Assembly (NCBI GenBank): GCA_000717735.1
Contig: JOBE01000012.1
Coordinates: 65,169 to 129,168, forward strand
Reading direction: 5' to 3'
DNA from: Streptomyces griseoluteus
GTDB lineage: Bacteria; Actinomycetota; Actinomycetes; Streptomycetales; Streptomycetaceae
DNA length: 64,000 nucleotides
Part shown: positions 7,802-17,208 of the stretch, piece by piece
How the letters are laid out: each line of letters opens with the position of its first letter
Position numbering within the stretch: position 1 is the first letter of the stretch
Notes under the pieces: generated by a model
Database searches by the model: none
What the model saw: the letters and a program-made list of their open reading frames with translations, nothing else
Told to the model about the DNA's origin: nothing
Made by a program: the position numbers and the translations under genes

Positions 7802-8776
7802 ATGCGTCACAAGATCCGCCCGGCCCTGCGGTCGCTGTTCGTGGGACAGGCCGCCGTCGCCCTGGCGGCCGCGGCCACCCTGACCACCGGCGCCGCACCG
7901 GCGCAGGCCGCCGCCTGTTCCAACGGATACGTCGGACTCACCTTCGACGACGGCCCGTCCGGCACCACGCGGGCCCTGCTCGACTCCCTGCGGCAGAACG
8001 GCCTGCGGGCCACCATGTTCAACCAGGGGCAGTACGCGGCCGCACACCCTTCCCTGGTCAAGGCCCAGGTCGACGCGGGAATGTGGGTCGCGAACCACAG
8101 CTACACGCACCCGCACATGACCCGGCTGAGCCAGGCGCAGATGGAGTCGGAGATCTCGCGCACCCAGCAGGCCGTCTCCGCCGCGGGCGGCGGGACGCCG
8201 AAACTGTTCCGGCCGCCCTACGGCGAGACGAACGCGACGCTGAAGGCGGTCGAGGCCGCTCACGGTCTGCGGGAGATCCTCTGGGACGTCGACTCGCAGG
8301 ACTGGAACAACGCCGGCACGGACGCCATCGTCCAGGCCGCGAGCCGGCTCACCGACGGCCAGATCATCCTGCTGCACGACTGGCCGGCCAACACCCTCGC
8401 CGCGATCCCGCGGATCGCGCAGACACTGGCGGGCAAGGGCCTGTGCTCCGGGATGATCTCCCCGACGACGGGCCGCGCCGTGGCCCCCGACGGCACCGGC
8501 GGCGGTACGGAGAGCTGCGCCGCGACCCTGACGGCGGGCCAGTCGTGGAGCGACCGGTACAACCTCGACGTGGCGGTCAGCGGCTCGACGGCCTGGACCG
8601 TCACGGTGAACGTCCCCTCCCCCGCCAGGGTTCTGGCCACATGGAACGTCAGCGCCTCCTACCCGAACGGACAGACCCTCGTCGCCCGGCCGAACGGGAG
8701 CGGCGGCACCTGGGGCATGACGATCCAGCACAACGGCAACCGGACCTGGCCGACCGTCACGTGCAGGCCGTCCTGA
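7802..8776 (+). CDS. axeA: Secreted acetylxylan esterase, CE4 (NodB-type deacetylase) with CBM2
   Basis: The 324-residue secreted enzyme removes acetyl groups from xylan. The signal peptide runs to about residue 37 (A-P-A-Q-A-A). The NodB domain follows, with TFDDGPSG (metal-binding and catalytic Asp, about D49/D50), the H-x3-H metal site in [10 protein letters not shown] (about H99 and H103), RPPYGETN, and ILLHDW. The C-terminal 90 residues form a CBM2 ([20 protein letters not shown] onward). The architecture matches AxeA of S. lividans. It is divergent from the GH5 gene across a region with CebR and BxlR-like sites, and convergent with bxlA across a terminator. It complements the beta-xylosidase system next door. 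Confidence 0.9.
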   Translation: MRHKIRPALRSLFVGQAAVALAAAATLTTGAAPAQAAACSNGYVGLTFDDGPSGTTRALLDSLRQNGLRATMFNQGQYAAAHPSLVKAQVDAGMWVANHSYTHPHMTRLSQAQMESEISRTQQAVSAAGGGTPKLFRPPYGETNATLKAVEAAHGLREILWDVDSQDWNNAGTDAIVQAASRLTDGQIILLHDWPANTLAAIPRIAQTLAGKGLCSGMISPTTGRAVAPDGTGGGTESCAATLTAGQSWSDRYNLDVAVSGSTAWTVTVNVPSPARVLATWNVSASYPNGQTLVARPNGSGGTWGMTIQHNGNRTWPTVTCRPS

Positions 8777-8802
8777 TCACCGCCGCTCCGAGACGGGCAC
8801 CG

Positions 8803-8830
8803 GCCCCGCCGCCCGTCGGGGCGGCGGGGC
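8803..8830. terminator. Bidirectional terminator between axeA and bxlA
   Basis: GCCCCGCCGCCC (8803-8814) pairs perfectly with 8819-8830 around a 4-nt loop, between two convergent stop codons. Confidence 0.75.
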
Positions 8831-8881
8831 TCGGCCGTGCCGGACGCCCGCGGGGACACGTACCCGCGAGACGCCTGCCCG

Positions 8882-11272
8882 TCAGTGGGCGGCCGGCGGG
8901 AGCACCTCGAAGTCGGCGTGCAGCCGCCGGCGGTGGTCCACCTGCCGTGCGGCGCCGGTGAGCACGACCCGGGCGGTGAGCCGGGGCTCGGTGCTCGACG
9001 CGCCGAGCCTCAGTTCCAGCTCTCCGGGTTCCACGATGCGCGTCCCGTTCCTGCCGGTGAAGGACGCGAGGTCCGCCGGGACGGTCGCGTCGACCCTGGC
9101 CTCCTGTCCGGCGGCGAGGTCGAGGCGTACGTAGCCGATCAGCCTCTGGAGAGGCTGGACCACGGAGGCCACGGGGTCGTGCAGATAGAGCTGTACGAGT
9201 TCGCTGCCGGCGCGGTCGCCGGTGTTCCGCACGGTGAGGGCGAGGCGGAACGCGCCGTCCGTGGGGGTGGTGGCGGTCGCGACGACGAGATCGCTCCACT
9301 CGAACGTCGTGTACGTCAGGCCGTGTCCGAATCCGAACGCGGGTGTCGGGTCGATGCTGGAGACCTCGCTGGCGTGGCCGAGCCGGGCCGCCAGGTAGGT
9401 GGACGGCTGGGCACCGGGGTGCCGGGGCACGCTGACGGGCAGGCGGCCGCTGGGGCTGACGCGTCCGCTGAGGACGGCGGCGATGGCGGCCGTTCCGGCC
9501 TCGCCGGGGAAGAAGGACTGGACGACCGCCGCGGACTGGTCCGCCGCCCGGCCGAGTGCGTAGGGCCGCCCGGCGAGCAGGGTCGTGACGACCGGTGTGC
9601 CGGTGTCGAGGAGGGTGTCGAGGAGCTGTTGCTGGACGCCGGGCAGGGCGAGGGACTCCGCGTCGCAGCCCTCGCCGCTGGTGCCGCGGCCGAAGAGCCC
9701 TGCGCGGTCACCGAGGGCGGCGATCACGACGTCCGCGCTCCGGGCGAGTGCGACGGCTTCGGGGAAGCCCTCGGTGCCGGCGTCCTCGACGCCCGCACCG
9801 CGCGCCACGACGATCTCGGCCGTGGGGAACTCCGCCTGGAGCGCCTCACGGAGGGTCGGCAGGTCGATGCCGAGTGGTGTGTCGGGGTGCTGTCCTCCGA
9901 CGTGGACCGGGAAGGCGTAGCAGCCGAGGACCGCGGTCGGGGCCTCGGCGTTGGGGCCGATCAGGGCGATGCGGCGGGGGGTGCCCGGGTCGAGCGGCAG
10001 GATGCCGTCGTTCCGGAGCAGGACGACGGCCTGCCGGGCGATGCGGCCGGCCAGCTCGCGGTTGCCGTCCGGGTCGAGGTCGATGGTGCCGCGGAGGGCT
10101 GCGGGGTCCGCTGTGGTGTCGGCTCCTTCGAGGGCCGGGGGGACGGGGGTCCAGTCGTGGTCGAGGAGGCCCAGCTGTGCCTTCTGGACGAGGACCCGCC
10201 GTACGGCGCGGTCCACGAGTTCCTCGGGCACGATGCCCGCCTCGATCGCGTCGAGGAGGGGCTCGCCGAAGGTCTTGACGGTGGGCAGTTCCACGTCGAC
10301 CCCGGCGGCGAGGGCCGCCCCGGCAGCCTCGCCGAAGGTGCCGACGACGCCGTGCAGGGTCTTGAGGAACGCGATGCCGAAGTAGTCGGCGACGACGGTG
10401 CCGGTGAATCCCCAGGTGTCCCTGAGCAGTCCGGTGAGCAGTTCGTCGTCGGCGGCGGAGGGCACGCCGTCGGTGTCGGTGTAGGCGTGCATCACCGACC
10501 GGACGCCGCTCTCCCGGACCGCCATCTCGAACGGCGGCAGGATCACGTCGGCCAGCTCCCTCGCCCCCATGCCGACGGGGGCGAGGTTGCGGCCGGCGCG
10601 GGAGGCGGAGTAGCCGGCGAAGTGCTTGAGGGTGGCCACGATGCCGGCGGATTCCAGGCCCTGGACGTAGGCGGTGGCGATGGTGCCCACGAGGTACGGG
10701 TCCTCGCCGATGGTCTCCTCCACGCGTCCCCAGCGGGCGTCGCGTACGACGTCGAGGACGGGTGCGAGTCCCTGGTGGACGCCGACCGCGCGCATGTCGC
10801 GGCCGATGGCCGCCGCCATCTCCCGTACCAGCGCGGGGTCGAAGGTCGCTCCCCACGACAGGGGCACGGGGTACGCGGTGGCGCCCCAGGCGGCGAAGCC
10901 CGCGAGGCATTCCTCGTGCGCCACGGCCGGGATGCCGAAACGGTTGGCGGCGGCGATGCGCCCTTGCGTCCGCATGAGCGAGAGGGCGGCGAGCGCCGGG
11001 TCGACGGGGGCCGTGCCGAAGGGGCGGGTGAGCTGCCCGAGCCCGTCCGGCAGCAGGTCGTCGAGGAGGACCGGCTCTTCCATGTCGTGCTGGTGCGGCG
11101 CGACTTCGGCGCCCTCGGCGGACGCTCCGACCCACACGCCGAAGAGCTGGGCGATCTTCTCCTTCCGCGTCATCTCGCGGATCAGGGCGTCGGCCCGGGC
11201 CTGCGCGCTGAGCGCGGGGTCGCGCCAGGCGGGGTGCGGGGCTTGGGGCTGGGTGGCCACGTTGTCGGTCAC
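8882..11272 (-). CDS. bxlA: GH3 beta-xylosidase (intracellular), bxlA
   Basis: The 796-residue protein has no signal peptide, fitting a cytoplasmic enzyme that cleaves imported xylobiose. The order is GH3 N-terminal barrel, GH3 C-terminal sandwich (AVVLLRNDGILPLDPGTPRR), then a fibronectin III-like domain (SELVQLYLHDPVASVVQPLQ). The nucleophile Asp is in TGTVVADYFGIAF, the usual GH3 position. The GTG start at 11272 overlaps the bxlG stop (GTGA) and has GGAGG upstream. It is the last gene of bxlEFGA, in the same order as the characterised bxl cluster of S. thermoviolaceus. Alpha-arabinofuranosidase or beta-glucosidase activity cannot be excluded from sequence, but the context points to xylobiose. 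Confidence 0.92.
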   Translation of the reverse strand: MTDNVATQPQAPHPAWRDPALSAQARADALIREMTRKEKIAQLFGVWVGASAEGAEVAPHQHDMEEPVLLDDLLPDGLGQLTRPFGTAPVDPALAALSLMRTQGRIAAANRFGIPAVAHEECLAGFAAWGATAYPVPLSWGATFDPALVREMAAAIGRDMRAVGVHQGLAPVLDVVRDARWGRVEETIGEDPYLVGTIATAYVQGLESAGIVATLKHFAGYSASRAGRNLAPVGMGARELADVILPPFEMAVRESGVRSVMHAYTDTDGVPSAADDELLTGLLRDTWGFTGTVVADYFGIAFLKTLHGVVGTFGEAAGAALAAGVDVELPTVKTFGEPLLDAIEAGIVPEELVDRAVRRVLVQKAQLGLLDHDWTPVPPALEGADTTADPAALRGTIDLDPDGNRELAGRIARQAVVLLRNDGILPLDPGTPRRIALIGPNAEAPTAVLGCYAFPVHVGGQHPDTPLGIDLPTLREALQAEFPTAEIVVARGAGVEDAGTEGFPEAVALARSADVVIAALGDRAGLFGRGTSGEGCDAESLALPGVQQQLLDTLLDTGTPVVTTLLAGRPYALGRAADQSAAVVQSFFPGEAGTAAIAAVLSGRVSPSGRLPVSVPRHPGAQPSTYLAARLGHASEVSSIDPTPAFGFGHGLTYTTFEWSDLVVATATTPTDGAFRLALTVRNTGDRAGSELVQLYLHDPVASVVQPLQRLIGYVRLDLAAGQEARVDATVPADLASFTGRNGTRIVEPGELELRLGASSTEPRLTARVVLTGAARQVDHRRRLHADFEVLPPAAH

Positions 11273-12087
11273 TTTCCTCCGACTCCCATCAGGCCCTGGA
11301 CCAGGGCGCGACGGGCGAACAGGTAGACGAGCAGGATGGGGAGCATGGACAGGACGACGGCCGCGAGGAGGCCCGGCATGTCGACGCCGTGTTCGGTCTG
11401 GAAGTCGTACAGGCCCATGGTGATGACCTTGTTCTGCGAGGACTGGGTGAGCACGAGCGGGAAGAGGAAGCCGTTCCAGGCCTGGAGGGCGGAGAACACG
11501 ATGACGGTCGACAGGCCGCTCTTGGACAGCGGCATCACCAGCCGGCGGAAGATGAGCCAGGAGGAGGCTCCGTCGACGGTCATGGCCTCGTACAGCTCGG
11601 ACGTGATGTCCCGCATCACGCCGGAGAGGATCAGGGTGCACACCGGCATGGCGAAGGCGGCGGTCGGCAGGATGACGCCGATGAGGTTGTCGTAGAGACC
11701 GGCCTCGTTGATCAGGTAGAACATCGGGACGATGACGGCCTGCGAGGGGATGGCCAGGCCGAGCAGGAACAGCCGGAAGATCCTGCCCGTGGCCTTGCCG
11801 TCGCTTCTGACGATGGCGTACGCCAGTGGCGGCACGAGCAGCAGGACGATGCCCACCACGCAGACCGTGACGATCACCGTGTTGAGGAAGTACTGCCCGA
11901 AGCCGTCGCTCAGGTCGTTGACGTAGTTGTCGAGGGTGAACCGCTCGGGGAGGCCGAGCGGGCCGTTCGCCGCGTAGTCCGCCCGGCTCTGGAAGGTGGC
12001 GACCAGCATGACGTACAGCGGCAGGCCGACCACGAACAGCCAGATCAGCGAGCCGAATCCGGCCAGGTAGTTGGGGCGGCGCCTCAT
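11269..12087 (-). CDS. bxlG: Xylobiose ABC transporter permease BxlG
   Basis: The 272-residue membrane protein has six predicted helices and belongs to the MalG-type sugar permeases. The EAA loop is visible as YEAMTVDGASSWLIFRRLVM, the contact site for a shared ATPase (in Streptomyces usually MsiK, encoded elsewhere). The start ATG at 12087 overlaps the bxlF stop by one base (TGATG), so the two permeases are translationally coupled. The C-terminus overlaps bxlA by four bases. No ATPase gene is present in the cluster, as in other Streptomyces oligosaccharide importers. Confidence 0.92.
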   Translation of the reverse strand: MRRRPNYLAGFGSLIWLFVVGLPLYVMLVATFQSRADYAANGPLGLPERFTLDNYVNDLSDGFGQYFLNTVIVTVCVVGIVLLLVPPLAYAIVRSDGKATGRIFRLFLLGLAIPSQAVIVPMFYLINEAGLYDNLIGVILPTAAFAMPVCTLILSGVMRDITSELYEAMTVDGASSWLIFRRLVMPLSKSGLSTVIVFSALQAWNGFLFPLVLTQSSQNKVITMGLYDFQTEHGVDMPGLLAAVVLSMLPILLVYLFARRALVQGLMGVGGK

Positions 12088-13037
12088 CACACGCCCTCCA
12101 TGGTGCTGCGCATCTTGTCGTAGCCCGTCAGACGGACCATGACGAGCGACACGAAACTGGCGACGAGGACGAGCAGCAGCGCGATCGCGGACGCCGTTCC
12201 GAACTCGAAGCTCTTGAAGGCCTTCTGATACATGTAGTACGCACTGTTCGTGGTGTCGGTGCCCGGACCGCCCTGGGTGAGGATCAGCACCGTGTCGAAG
12301 GTCGTGAGGCCGCCCACCACCATGAGGACCATCGAGGTCACGATGCTGTTCCGCAGCTGCGGCAGCGTGATGTGGAAGAACTGCCGGAACCTTCCGGCGC
12401 CGTCGATCTGGGCGGCCTGGTAGAGCACCTGGGGGATGGCCCGCGCGGCGCCCTGGTAGATGAGGGTGTGCAGCGGGGTGAACTGCCAGGTGCTCACGAA
12501 GACGAGGACGCCGATGGCACCGGCCTGCACGCCGAAGAGGTTGCCGTCGCCGAACAGCCACCTGGCCTGCGAGGGCACGCCGAAGTTGGGGTCGAGCACG
12601 GCGCGCCAGAGCACGGAGACGGCGGTGATGGACAGCAGGAGCGGGACGAAGTAGATGGCGGAGAGGACGGCCCGGTTGCGCTGGTGGCCGGCTGCCCAGA
12701 CACCGAGCAGGATGCTGATCGGGGTCTGGACGACGACGCCGAGCACGGTGAGCAGCAGGCTCAGCCAGAGGCTCTTGAGCATGACGGGGTCGTCGAGGAG
12801 CTTGCTCCAGTTGTCCAGGCCGGCGAACTCGGGTGAGCCGAGGCCGTTCCAGCTCGTGAAGGAGAGCACGACGACGAGGAGGAGCGGCACGATGGCGAAC
12901 AGGCCGAAGAAGACGGCGGCGGGAGCCGCCCAGACGAAGCTGGGGCGGCTCACACCGGTTCCGGCGGCGCGGCCGGGCCGTGTCGCCCGGCGTCGCGTCT
13001 TCTCGCTGTCCACGGCGGGGGCTGTGGCGGTGGTCAT
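12087..13037 (-). CDS. bxlF: Xylobiose ABC transporter permease BxlF
   Basis: The 316-residue MalF-type permease has a basic cytosolic N-terminus (EKTRRRATRPGR) followed by six membrane segments. Its EAA loop reads YQAAQIDGAGRFRQFFHITL. The start ATG (MTTATAPAVDSEK) lies 17 bp after the bxlE stop with a GGGACGTCCGAC-type weak ribosome site. It pairs with BxlG to form the membrane channel for the sugar delivered by BxlE. Confidence 0.92.
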   Translation of the reverse strand: MTTATAPAVDSEKTRRRATRPGRAAGTGVSRPSFVWAAPAAVFFGLFAIVPLLLVVVLSFTSWNGLGSPEFAGLDNWSKLLDDPVMLKSLWLSLLLTVLGVVVQTPISILLGVWAAGHQRNRAVLSAIYFVPLLLSITAVSVLWRAVLDPNFGVPSQARWLFGDGNLFGVQAGAIGVLVFVSTWQFTPLHTLIYQGAARAIPQVLYQAAQIDGAGRFRQFFHITLPQLRNSIVTSMVLMVVGGLTTFDTVLILTQGGPGTDTTNSAYYMYQKAFKSFEFGTASAIALLLVLVASFVSLVMVRLTGYDKMRSTMEGV

Positions 13038-13054
13038 GTCGGACGTCCCGGAGG

Positions 13055-14362
13055 TCAGGCCGCGGGCAGGGTCTGCATGGCGGCGATGAAGGCGTCGGCC
13101 CCCATCTGTCCGTTGAAGAACTGCTGGACTGCCTGGTGGATGGTGGTGGTGGCGGCCGGCGGGTACGCCTGGTCCCAGGAGAGCTGGAACGCCGGGGCCT
13201 TCTTGACGAGTTCGTACTGGTACGTGGAGTAGGCCGGGTTCGCCGAGCCGTTCAGGAACTTCGGGGTGTTGGTGGTGGTGGGCAGGTTGCCGATGCCGAG
13301 CTGCGCCTTGACGAACTCGTCCGAGTACATGAGCTTCAGGAACTCGGCCACCGCCTCGGGGTGCTCGGTGTTCTTCAGGACCGAGTAGTAGTTGTTCGTG
13401 TTGCCCGCGAGGTTGTTCGGATCTCCCTTGCCTCCCTCGACGGTCGGGAAGCCGCCGTAGCCGAGGTCCTTCTTCACGAAGTCCGGGTAGGCGTCCTGCA
13501 GGGTGGAGTACTCCCAGGAGCCCATGAGCTCGAAGGCGGCCTTGCCGGTGGCGAGCAGGGCGGGCGAACCCCCGTCGGTGAACTTGACCGAGTCGTAGTT
13601 GCTGCCGAAGGCGCCGGTGTCGATCAGCTCCTTGAGCATGCCGAGCGCCTTCTTGCTGTCGGGGCTCGCCCAGGCGCTCTTGTCCCCGCCGACGGCCTTC
13701 TGGAAGAGGTCGGGGCCCGCGACCCGGTCGTACATGTACTGGAACCACATCTGGGTGGGCCACTTGTCGCCGCCGCCCAGGGCTATGGGGGTGACGCCCT
13801 TGGCCTTGAGGGTCTTGACGGCGGTCAGCAGTTCGCTCCAGGTGCGGGGAGCGGCGACGCCGGCGTCCGCCAGGACCTTCTTGTTGCTGAACAGCAGGAC
13901 GGGCTGGGTGCCGCGCATGGGCACGCCGTAGGGCTTGCCGTCCACGACGGCGGTGTTGAAGACCGACGGCAGGAAGTTGGACTCGAGGCCGGGGTCCTTG
14001 GCGATGAAGTCGTCGAGCGGCATGAGGAGCCCCGCGTCGACGTAGGGCTTGATGCTGCCGCCGCCCCAGTTGAAGAAGACGTCGGGGGCCTGCTTGCCGC
14101 TGATGATCGTCTGCAGCTTGGCCTGGTAGTCGGCGCCCGGGATGGTGTCGAGGACGGCCTTCACCTTCGAGGTCTTGTTGAAGGTCTCGACGAGCTGCTT
14201 CTCCACCTTGTTGGCCGCGTCGCCGTACACCAGGATGTGGATCTTGTCCGAGCCCCCGTCGGCGGAGTCCCCGGAGTTGCCGCAGGCCGCCAGGGACAGG
14301 GACAGGGTCAGCGTCACTCCGCCGACGACAGCGGTCCTCAGGAGCTGTGCGGGTCGCTTCAT
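13055..14362 (-). CDS. bxlE: Xylobiose-binding lipoprotein BxlE
   Basis: The 435-residue extracellular solute-binding protein has a lipoprotein signal with lipobox L-S-L-A-A-C (Cys at about residue 27), anchoring it to the outer face of the membrane. It belongs to the family-1 sugar-binding proteins; HILVYGDAANKVEKQLVETF and the aromatic-rich ligand region (WPTQMWFQYMYDR) are typical. It is the first gene of bxlEFGA and is preceded by a good -35/-10 promoter and operator-like elements. Oligosaccharide specificity is inferred from the operon, not from residues. Confidence 0.92.
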   Translation of the reverse strand: MKRPAQLLRTAVVGGVTLTLSLSLAACGNSGDSADGGSDKIHILVYGDAANKVEKQLVETFNKTSKVKAVLDTIPGADYQAKLQTIISGKQAPDVFFNWGGGSIKPYVDAGLLMPLDDFIAKDPGLESNFLPSVFNTAVVDGKPYGVPMRGTQPVLLFSNKKVLADAGVAAPRTWSELLTAVKTLKAKGVTPIALGGGDKWPTQMWFQYMYDRVAGPDLFQKAVGGDKSAWASPDSKKALGMLKELIDTGAFGSNYDSVKFTDGGSPALLATGKAAFELMGSWEYSTLQDAYPDFVKKDLGYGGFPTVEGGKGDPNNLAGNTNNYYSVLKNTEHPEAVAEFLKLMYSDEFVKAQLGIGNLPTTTNTPKFLNGSANPAYSTYQYELVKKAPAFQLSWDQAYPPAATTTIHQAVQQFFNGQMGADAFIAAMQTLPAA

Positions 14363-14370
14363 CGCCTCAC

Positions 14371-14446
14371 CTTTCGAAAGAGTTGCGATCCAGTTACCGA
14401 AACTTCACGGGTCGGGACGCTAGGGTTGCGGCAGCAGGCGGGTCAA
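14371..14446 (-). promoter_or_regulatory. bxlEFGA promoter with BxlR-like operators
   Basis: On the minus strand TTGACC (14446-14441), a 17-bp spacer and CTAGCG (14423-14418) form a promoter for bxlE. Downstream of it lie GTTACCGAAACTTCAC (14393-14408 on the plus strand) and the perfect palindrome CTTTCGAAAG (14371-14380), which sits just in front of the bxlE ribosome-binding site. A related GTTACCAAAG occurs at 14461. Sites downstream of -10 suit a repressor released by xylobiose. Confidence 0.6.
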
Positions 14447-14511
14447 CCCACTGGCGGCGAGTTACCAAAGCGTGACCCTGCTGCGGTCCGCCGCCGCTTT
14501 ATGCTGCTCAG

Positions 14512-15564
14512 ATGCGAGATGACGAGGAGAGCAGGCGGATCACCCTGGCCGAGGTGGCCGAGAAAGCCGGGGTCTCGCTTTCGACAGTTTCGAAGGTGCT
14601 CAACGGGCGGCAGGACGTGTCATCCGTCACCCGCGGCAAGGTGGAACGCCTGCTGGAGACGCACTCCTACCGGCGGACCACCCGGGCGGCCCGCGAGGCC
14701 CCGCTCATCGAGCTCGTCTTCCACGAGCTGGACAGCGTGTGGTCGATGGAGCTGATCCGGGGCGTGGAGAACCTCGCCAAGGCCCACCAGGCGAGCGTGG
14801 TGCTGACCGAGAGCGGCACCCGCCACGCACCGGCGAGCGACTGGATCGAAGGGGTGCTGCAGCGCCGGCCGATCGGCGTGGTCCTCGTCTTCTCGGCCCT
14901 GCCGGACGCCGTCAAGCAGCAACTCGGCGCACGGTCCATCCCGTTCGTCATCGTCGACCCCGCGGGCGACCCGGAGCCGGACGTACCGTCCGTGGGCTCG
15001 GCGAACTGGAGCGGCGGGGTCGCCGCGACCCGGCACCTCATCGAACTGGGTCACCGGCGCATCGGGATCATCACCGGCCCCGAGGACATGCTCTGCTCCC
15101 TCGCCCGGCTGGACGGCTACCGGTCGGCGATGAACATCGCGGGCCTGACCGGCGACGCCTCCCTCGTCCGGTTCGGCGACTTCCACGTCGAGGGCGGCTA
15201 CGCGCACGCGATGGAGCTGCTGCGGCTGCCGGACCGGCCCACCGCCATCTTCGCGGGAAGCGACCTGCAGGCGCTTGGGGTGATGGAGGCGGCCCGGGTG
15301 TGCGGGCTGCGCGTACCCGAGGACCTGTCCGTCGTGGGCTACGACGACGTGATGATCGCGCGGTGGTCCAGCCCGGCCCTCACGACGGTGCACCAGCCGC
15401 TGCGTCAGATGGGCGAGGAGGCCGTGCAGATGCTGCTCCGGCTGCGGGCGGGGGAGCCGTCCGTGACCCGCATGGAACTCGCGACCAGCCTGGTCGTCAG
15501 AAACAGCACGGCCCCCCCGCCCGAGGAGACGGTGCCGGCTTCGCCGGCGTCCTCGGGCGGGTAG
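14512..15564 (+). CDS. bxlR: LacI-family regulator of the bxl operon, BxlR
   Basis: The 350-residue repressor has an N-terminal LacI helix-turn-helix ([20 protein letters not shown], hinge helix NGRQDVSS) and a periplasmic-binding-like sensor domain ending [20 protein letters not shown]. It is divergent from bxlE with 149 bp between the starts, exactly as in the characterised bxlR-bxlEFGA arrangement, where xylobiose releases the repressor. A TATGCT sits eight bases before the ATG, so the transcript may be leaderless. The helix-turn-helix codons contain a sequence one base off the CGAAAGTTTCG element (14582-14592). Confidence 0.9.
   Translation: MRDDEESRRITLAEVAEKAGVSLSTVSKVLNGRQDVSSVTRGKVERLLETHSYRRTTRAAREAPLIELVFHELDSVWSMELIRGVENLAKAHQASVVLTESGTRHAPASDWIEGVLQRRPIGVVLVFSALPDAVKQQLGARSIPFVIVDPAGDPEPDVPSVGSANWSGGVAATRHLIELGHRRIGIITGPEDMLCSLARLDGYRSAMNIAGLTGDASLVRFGDFHVEGGYAHAMELLRLPDRPTAIFAGSDLQALGVMEAARVCGLRVPEDLSVVGYDDVMIARWSSPALTTVHQPLRQMGEEAVQMLLRLRAGEPSVTRMELATSLVVRNSTAPPPEETVPASPASSGG
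14582..14592. promoter_or_regulatory. Candidate intragenic BxlR operator
   Basis: CGACAGTTTCG differs by one base from CGAAAGTTTCG at 7543. It lies 70 bp inside bxlR, in a run of codons unusual for this genome (CTT, ACA, GTT). Confidence 0.4.
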
Positions 15565-15588
15565 GGCCGCGCGGGTATCCGCTGTCCG

Positions 15589-16239
15589 TTACTTGGGCAT
15601 CAGGACGGTGTCGACGATGTACACGGTGGCGTTGGCCGTGGGGACGTTGCCGCAGACGACCTTCGACGAGTCGTTGACGGTGTACGCCTCGCCCGAGCCC
15701 TCCGTGGTGAGCGTGCCCGTCTGGAGGGTCTCGAAGGAGCCGTTCTCCAGCTGCTTCGGCGTCAGCTTCTGACCCACGACGTGGTAGGTGAGGATCTTCG
15801 TCAGCATGTCCTTGTCGGCCAGCACCTTGTCCAGGTCGGCCTTCGGGATCTTCGCGAAGGCGTCGTTGGTCGGCGCGAACACCGTGATGTTCTCGGCGTT
15901 GTTGAGTGTGTCGACGAGGCCCGCCTGCTTGACGGCGGCGACCAGCGTGGACAGCTCCGGGTTGTTGGACGCGGCGGTGGCGACGGGGTCCTTGGCCATC
16001 CCGTCGAAGGAACCGGCGCCGTCCTTCGGCACCGAGGCGCAGGCCGGACCGAACGGGCCGTCGGCGGCCGTGTCCGTCCCGGTCGTGGGCGTGTTCTCCT
16101 GCGCCGCCGGCGCCGAGGCCTCTGCACCGGCCTCGGACCTGGTGTCCGAGCCGGAGTCCGAACAGGCCGCCAGGGAGAAGGGCAGCACTGCCGCGGCTGC
16201 CACGGCGACGGCGGCGCGGCGGAGGCGAAGAGCGTTCAT
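15589..16239 (-). CDS. Fasciclin (FAS1) domain lipoprotein
   Basis: The 216-residue secreted protein has a lipobox L-A-A-C at about residue 26, a Ser/Thr/Ala-rich spacer and one FAS1 domain. The FAS1 H1 and H2 motifs are visible as NITVFAPTNDAFAKIP and TVYIVDTVLMPK. FAS1 proteins of this type are extracytoplasmic adhesion or matrix proteins; their exact role in Streptomyces is unclear. The ATG follows AAGGGG by about nine bases. It is convergent with bxlR with only 24 bp between stops and no obvious hairpin. Confidence 0.88.
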   Translation of the reverse strand: MNALRLRRAAVAVAAAAVLPFSLAACSDSGSDTRSEAGAEASAPAAQENTPTTGTDTAADGPFGPACASVPKDGAGSFDGMAKDPVATAASNNPELSTLVAAVKQAGLVDTLNNAENITVFAPTNDAFAKIPKADLDKVLADKDMLTKILTYHVVGQKLTPKQLENGSFETLQTGTLTTEGSGEAYTVNDSSKVVCGNVPTANATVYIVDTVLMPK

Positions 16240-16465
16240 GAGGAGGAACCCCTTGGATCGGGTGCGCGGTCGAAGGCGCACTGAGGAGGGAACGGCACGA
16301 CCACCCCGGCCGGGAGTGCGGTGACGCGTCCGGACCACCGTCGGGGTCTCCCCCGCCGCGGCCCTGTTGTCTGTCACAGGTGTTTCGGAGCCGGGTGCCG
16401 TCCGGATGGGTCCGGAGGGGTCTTTCACCCGTCCGAGTGAGGAGAGCCGCGCGTTAGGGTGTGGG

Positions 16466-17182
16466 GTGCTTCCGCGAACCCCCCTCCTCACCAGCGCGTC
16501 CCTCTCGGACGCCGGCCTCCTCACGCATGTGGAGCAGGGCCGGGAGTGGCCGCTCCTCGTGTGGGCCCCGGGACCGGGCGTGCGCATGGTGTCGAGCGCC
16601 GTGCTCGGCGGAGGCATCGGTACGCGCGCGTGGGTGCTCAACGCCCAGGTCCCGCCCGGCTACGACCGGAGCGATCCCGAGGCCCACCTGCGCGAACTGG
16701 CCTCCGGCGCGGGGCTCTCGGGGCCTGGTGTGGGCCTGATGACGGCGGCCTCGGTCGCGGACCGGCGGCACGCGGTCGACGGCGGCGTGCGGGCGGTGGT
16801 CACCGCGGGGATCGGGGTACGGGGCTGGGCCGCCGCACCGGGACGCGGCACCGTCGCGGCCCCGCGCCCGGGGACCATCAACATCATCGTGTCGCTGCCC
16901 GTGGCCCTCACCGACGCCGCGCTCGTCAACGCGGTGGCCACCGCCACCGAGGCGAAGACACAGGCGCTGGTCGAACTCGGGGCGGATGCCTCGGGGACGC
17001 CCACAGACGCCGTGTGCGTGGCCGCTCCCGCCCCGACCGGCCGCGCCACAGGGCCGCTCGCCGAGCCGACCGACGAACTTCCCGCCGAACCGTTCGCCGG
17101 TCCGCGCTCGCTCTGGGGTGCACGGCTCGCCCGCGCGGTGCACGCGGCGACGAGAGCGGCCTGCGAGGGGCTGCTCGCCTGA
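16466..17182 (+). CDS. cbiZ: Adenosylcobinamide amidohydrolase, CbiZ family
   Basis: The 238-residue protein carries the CbiZ core GTINIIVSLPVALTDAALVN followed by AVATATEAKTQALVELG and G-T-P-T-D-A-V-C-V, the family signature. CbiZ cleaves the aminopropanol arm from adenosylcobinamide to give adenosylcobyric acid, for salvage and remodelling of cobamides. The GTG at 16466 was chosen because TAGGGT lies seven bases before it (leaderless promoter pattern), although the frame extends upstream. Only 55 bp separate it from the B12-binding regulator gene, on the same strand. The C-terminal ~40 residues (AEPTDELPAEPFAGPRSLWG) are a less conserved extension. Confidence 0.82.
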   Translation: MLPRTPLLTSASLSDAGLLTHVEQGREWPLLVWAPGPGVRMVSSAVLGGGIGTRAWVLNAQVPPGYDRSDPEAHLRELASGAGLSGPGVGLMTAASVADRRHAVDGGVRAVVTAGIGVRGWAAAPGRGTVAAPRPGTINIIVSLPVALTDAALVNAVATATEAKTQALVELGADASGTPTDAVCVAAPAPTGRATGPLAEPTDELPAEPFAGPRSLWGARLARAVHAATRAACEGLLA

Positions 17183-17208
17183 GGCACGGAGGCCCGACGA
17201 GCGGCATC

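Noticed and set aside
8837..11326. An 829-codon frame opposite bxlA
   Set aside because: Antisense shadow of a clear GH3 gene with third-position GC bias on the bxlA strand.
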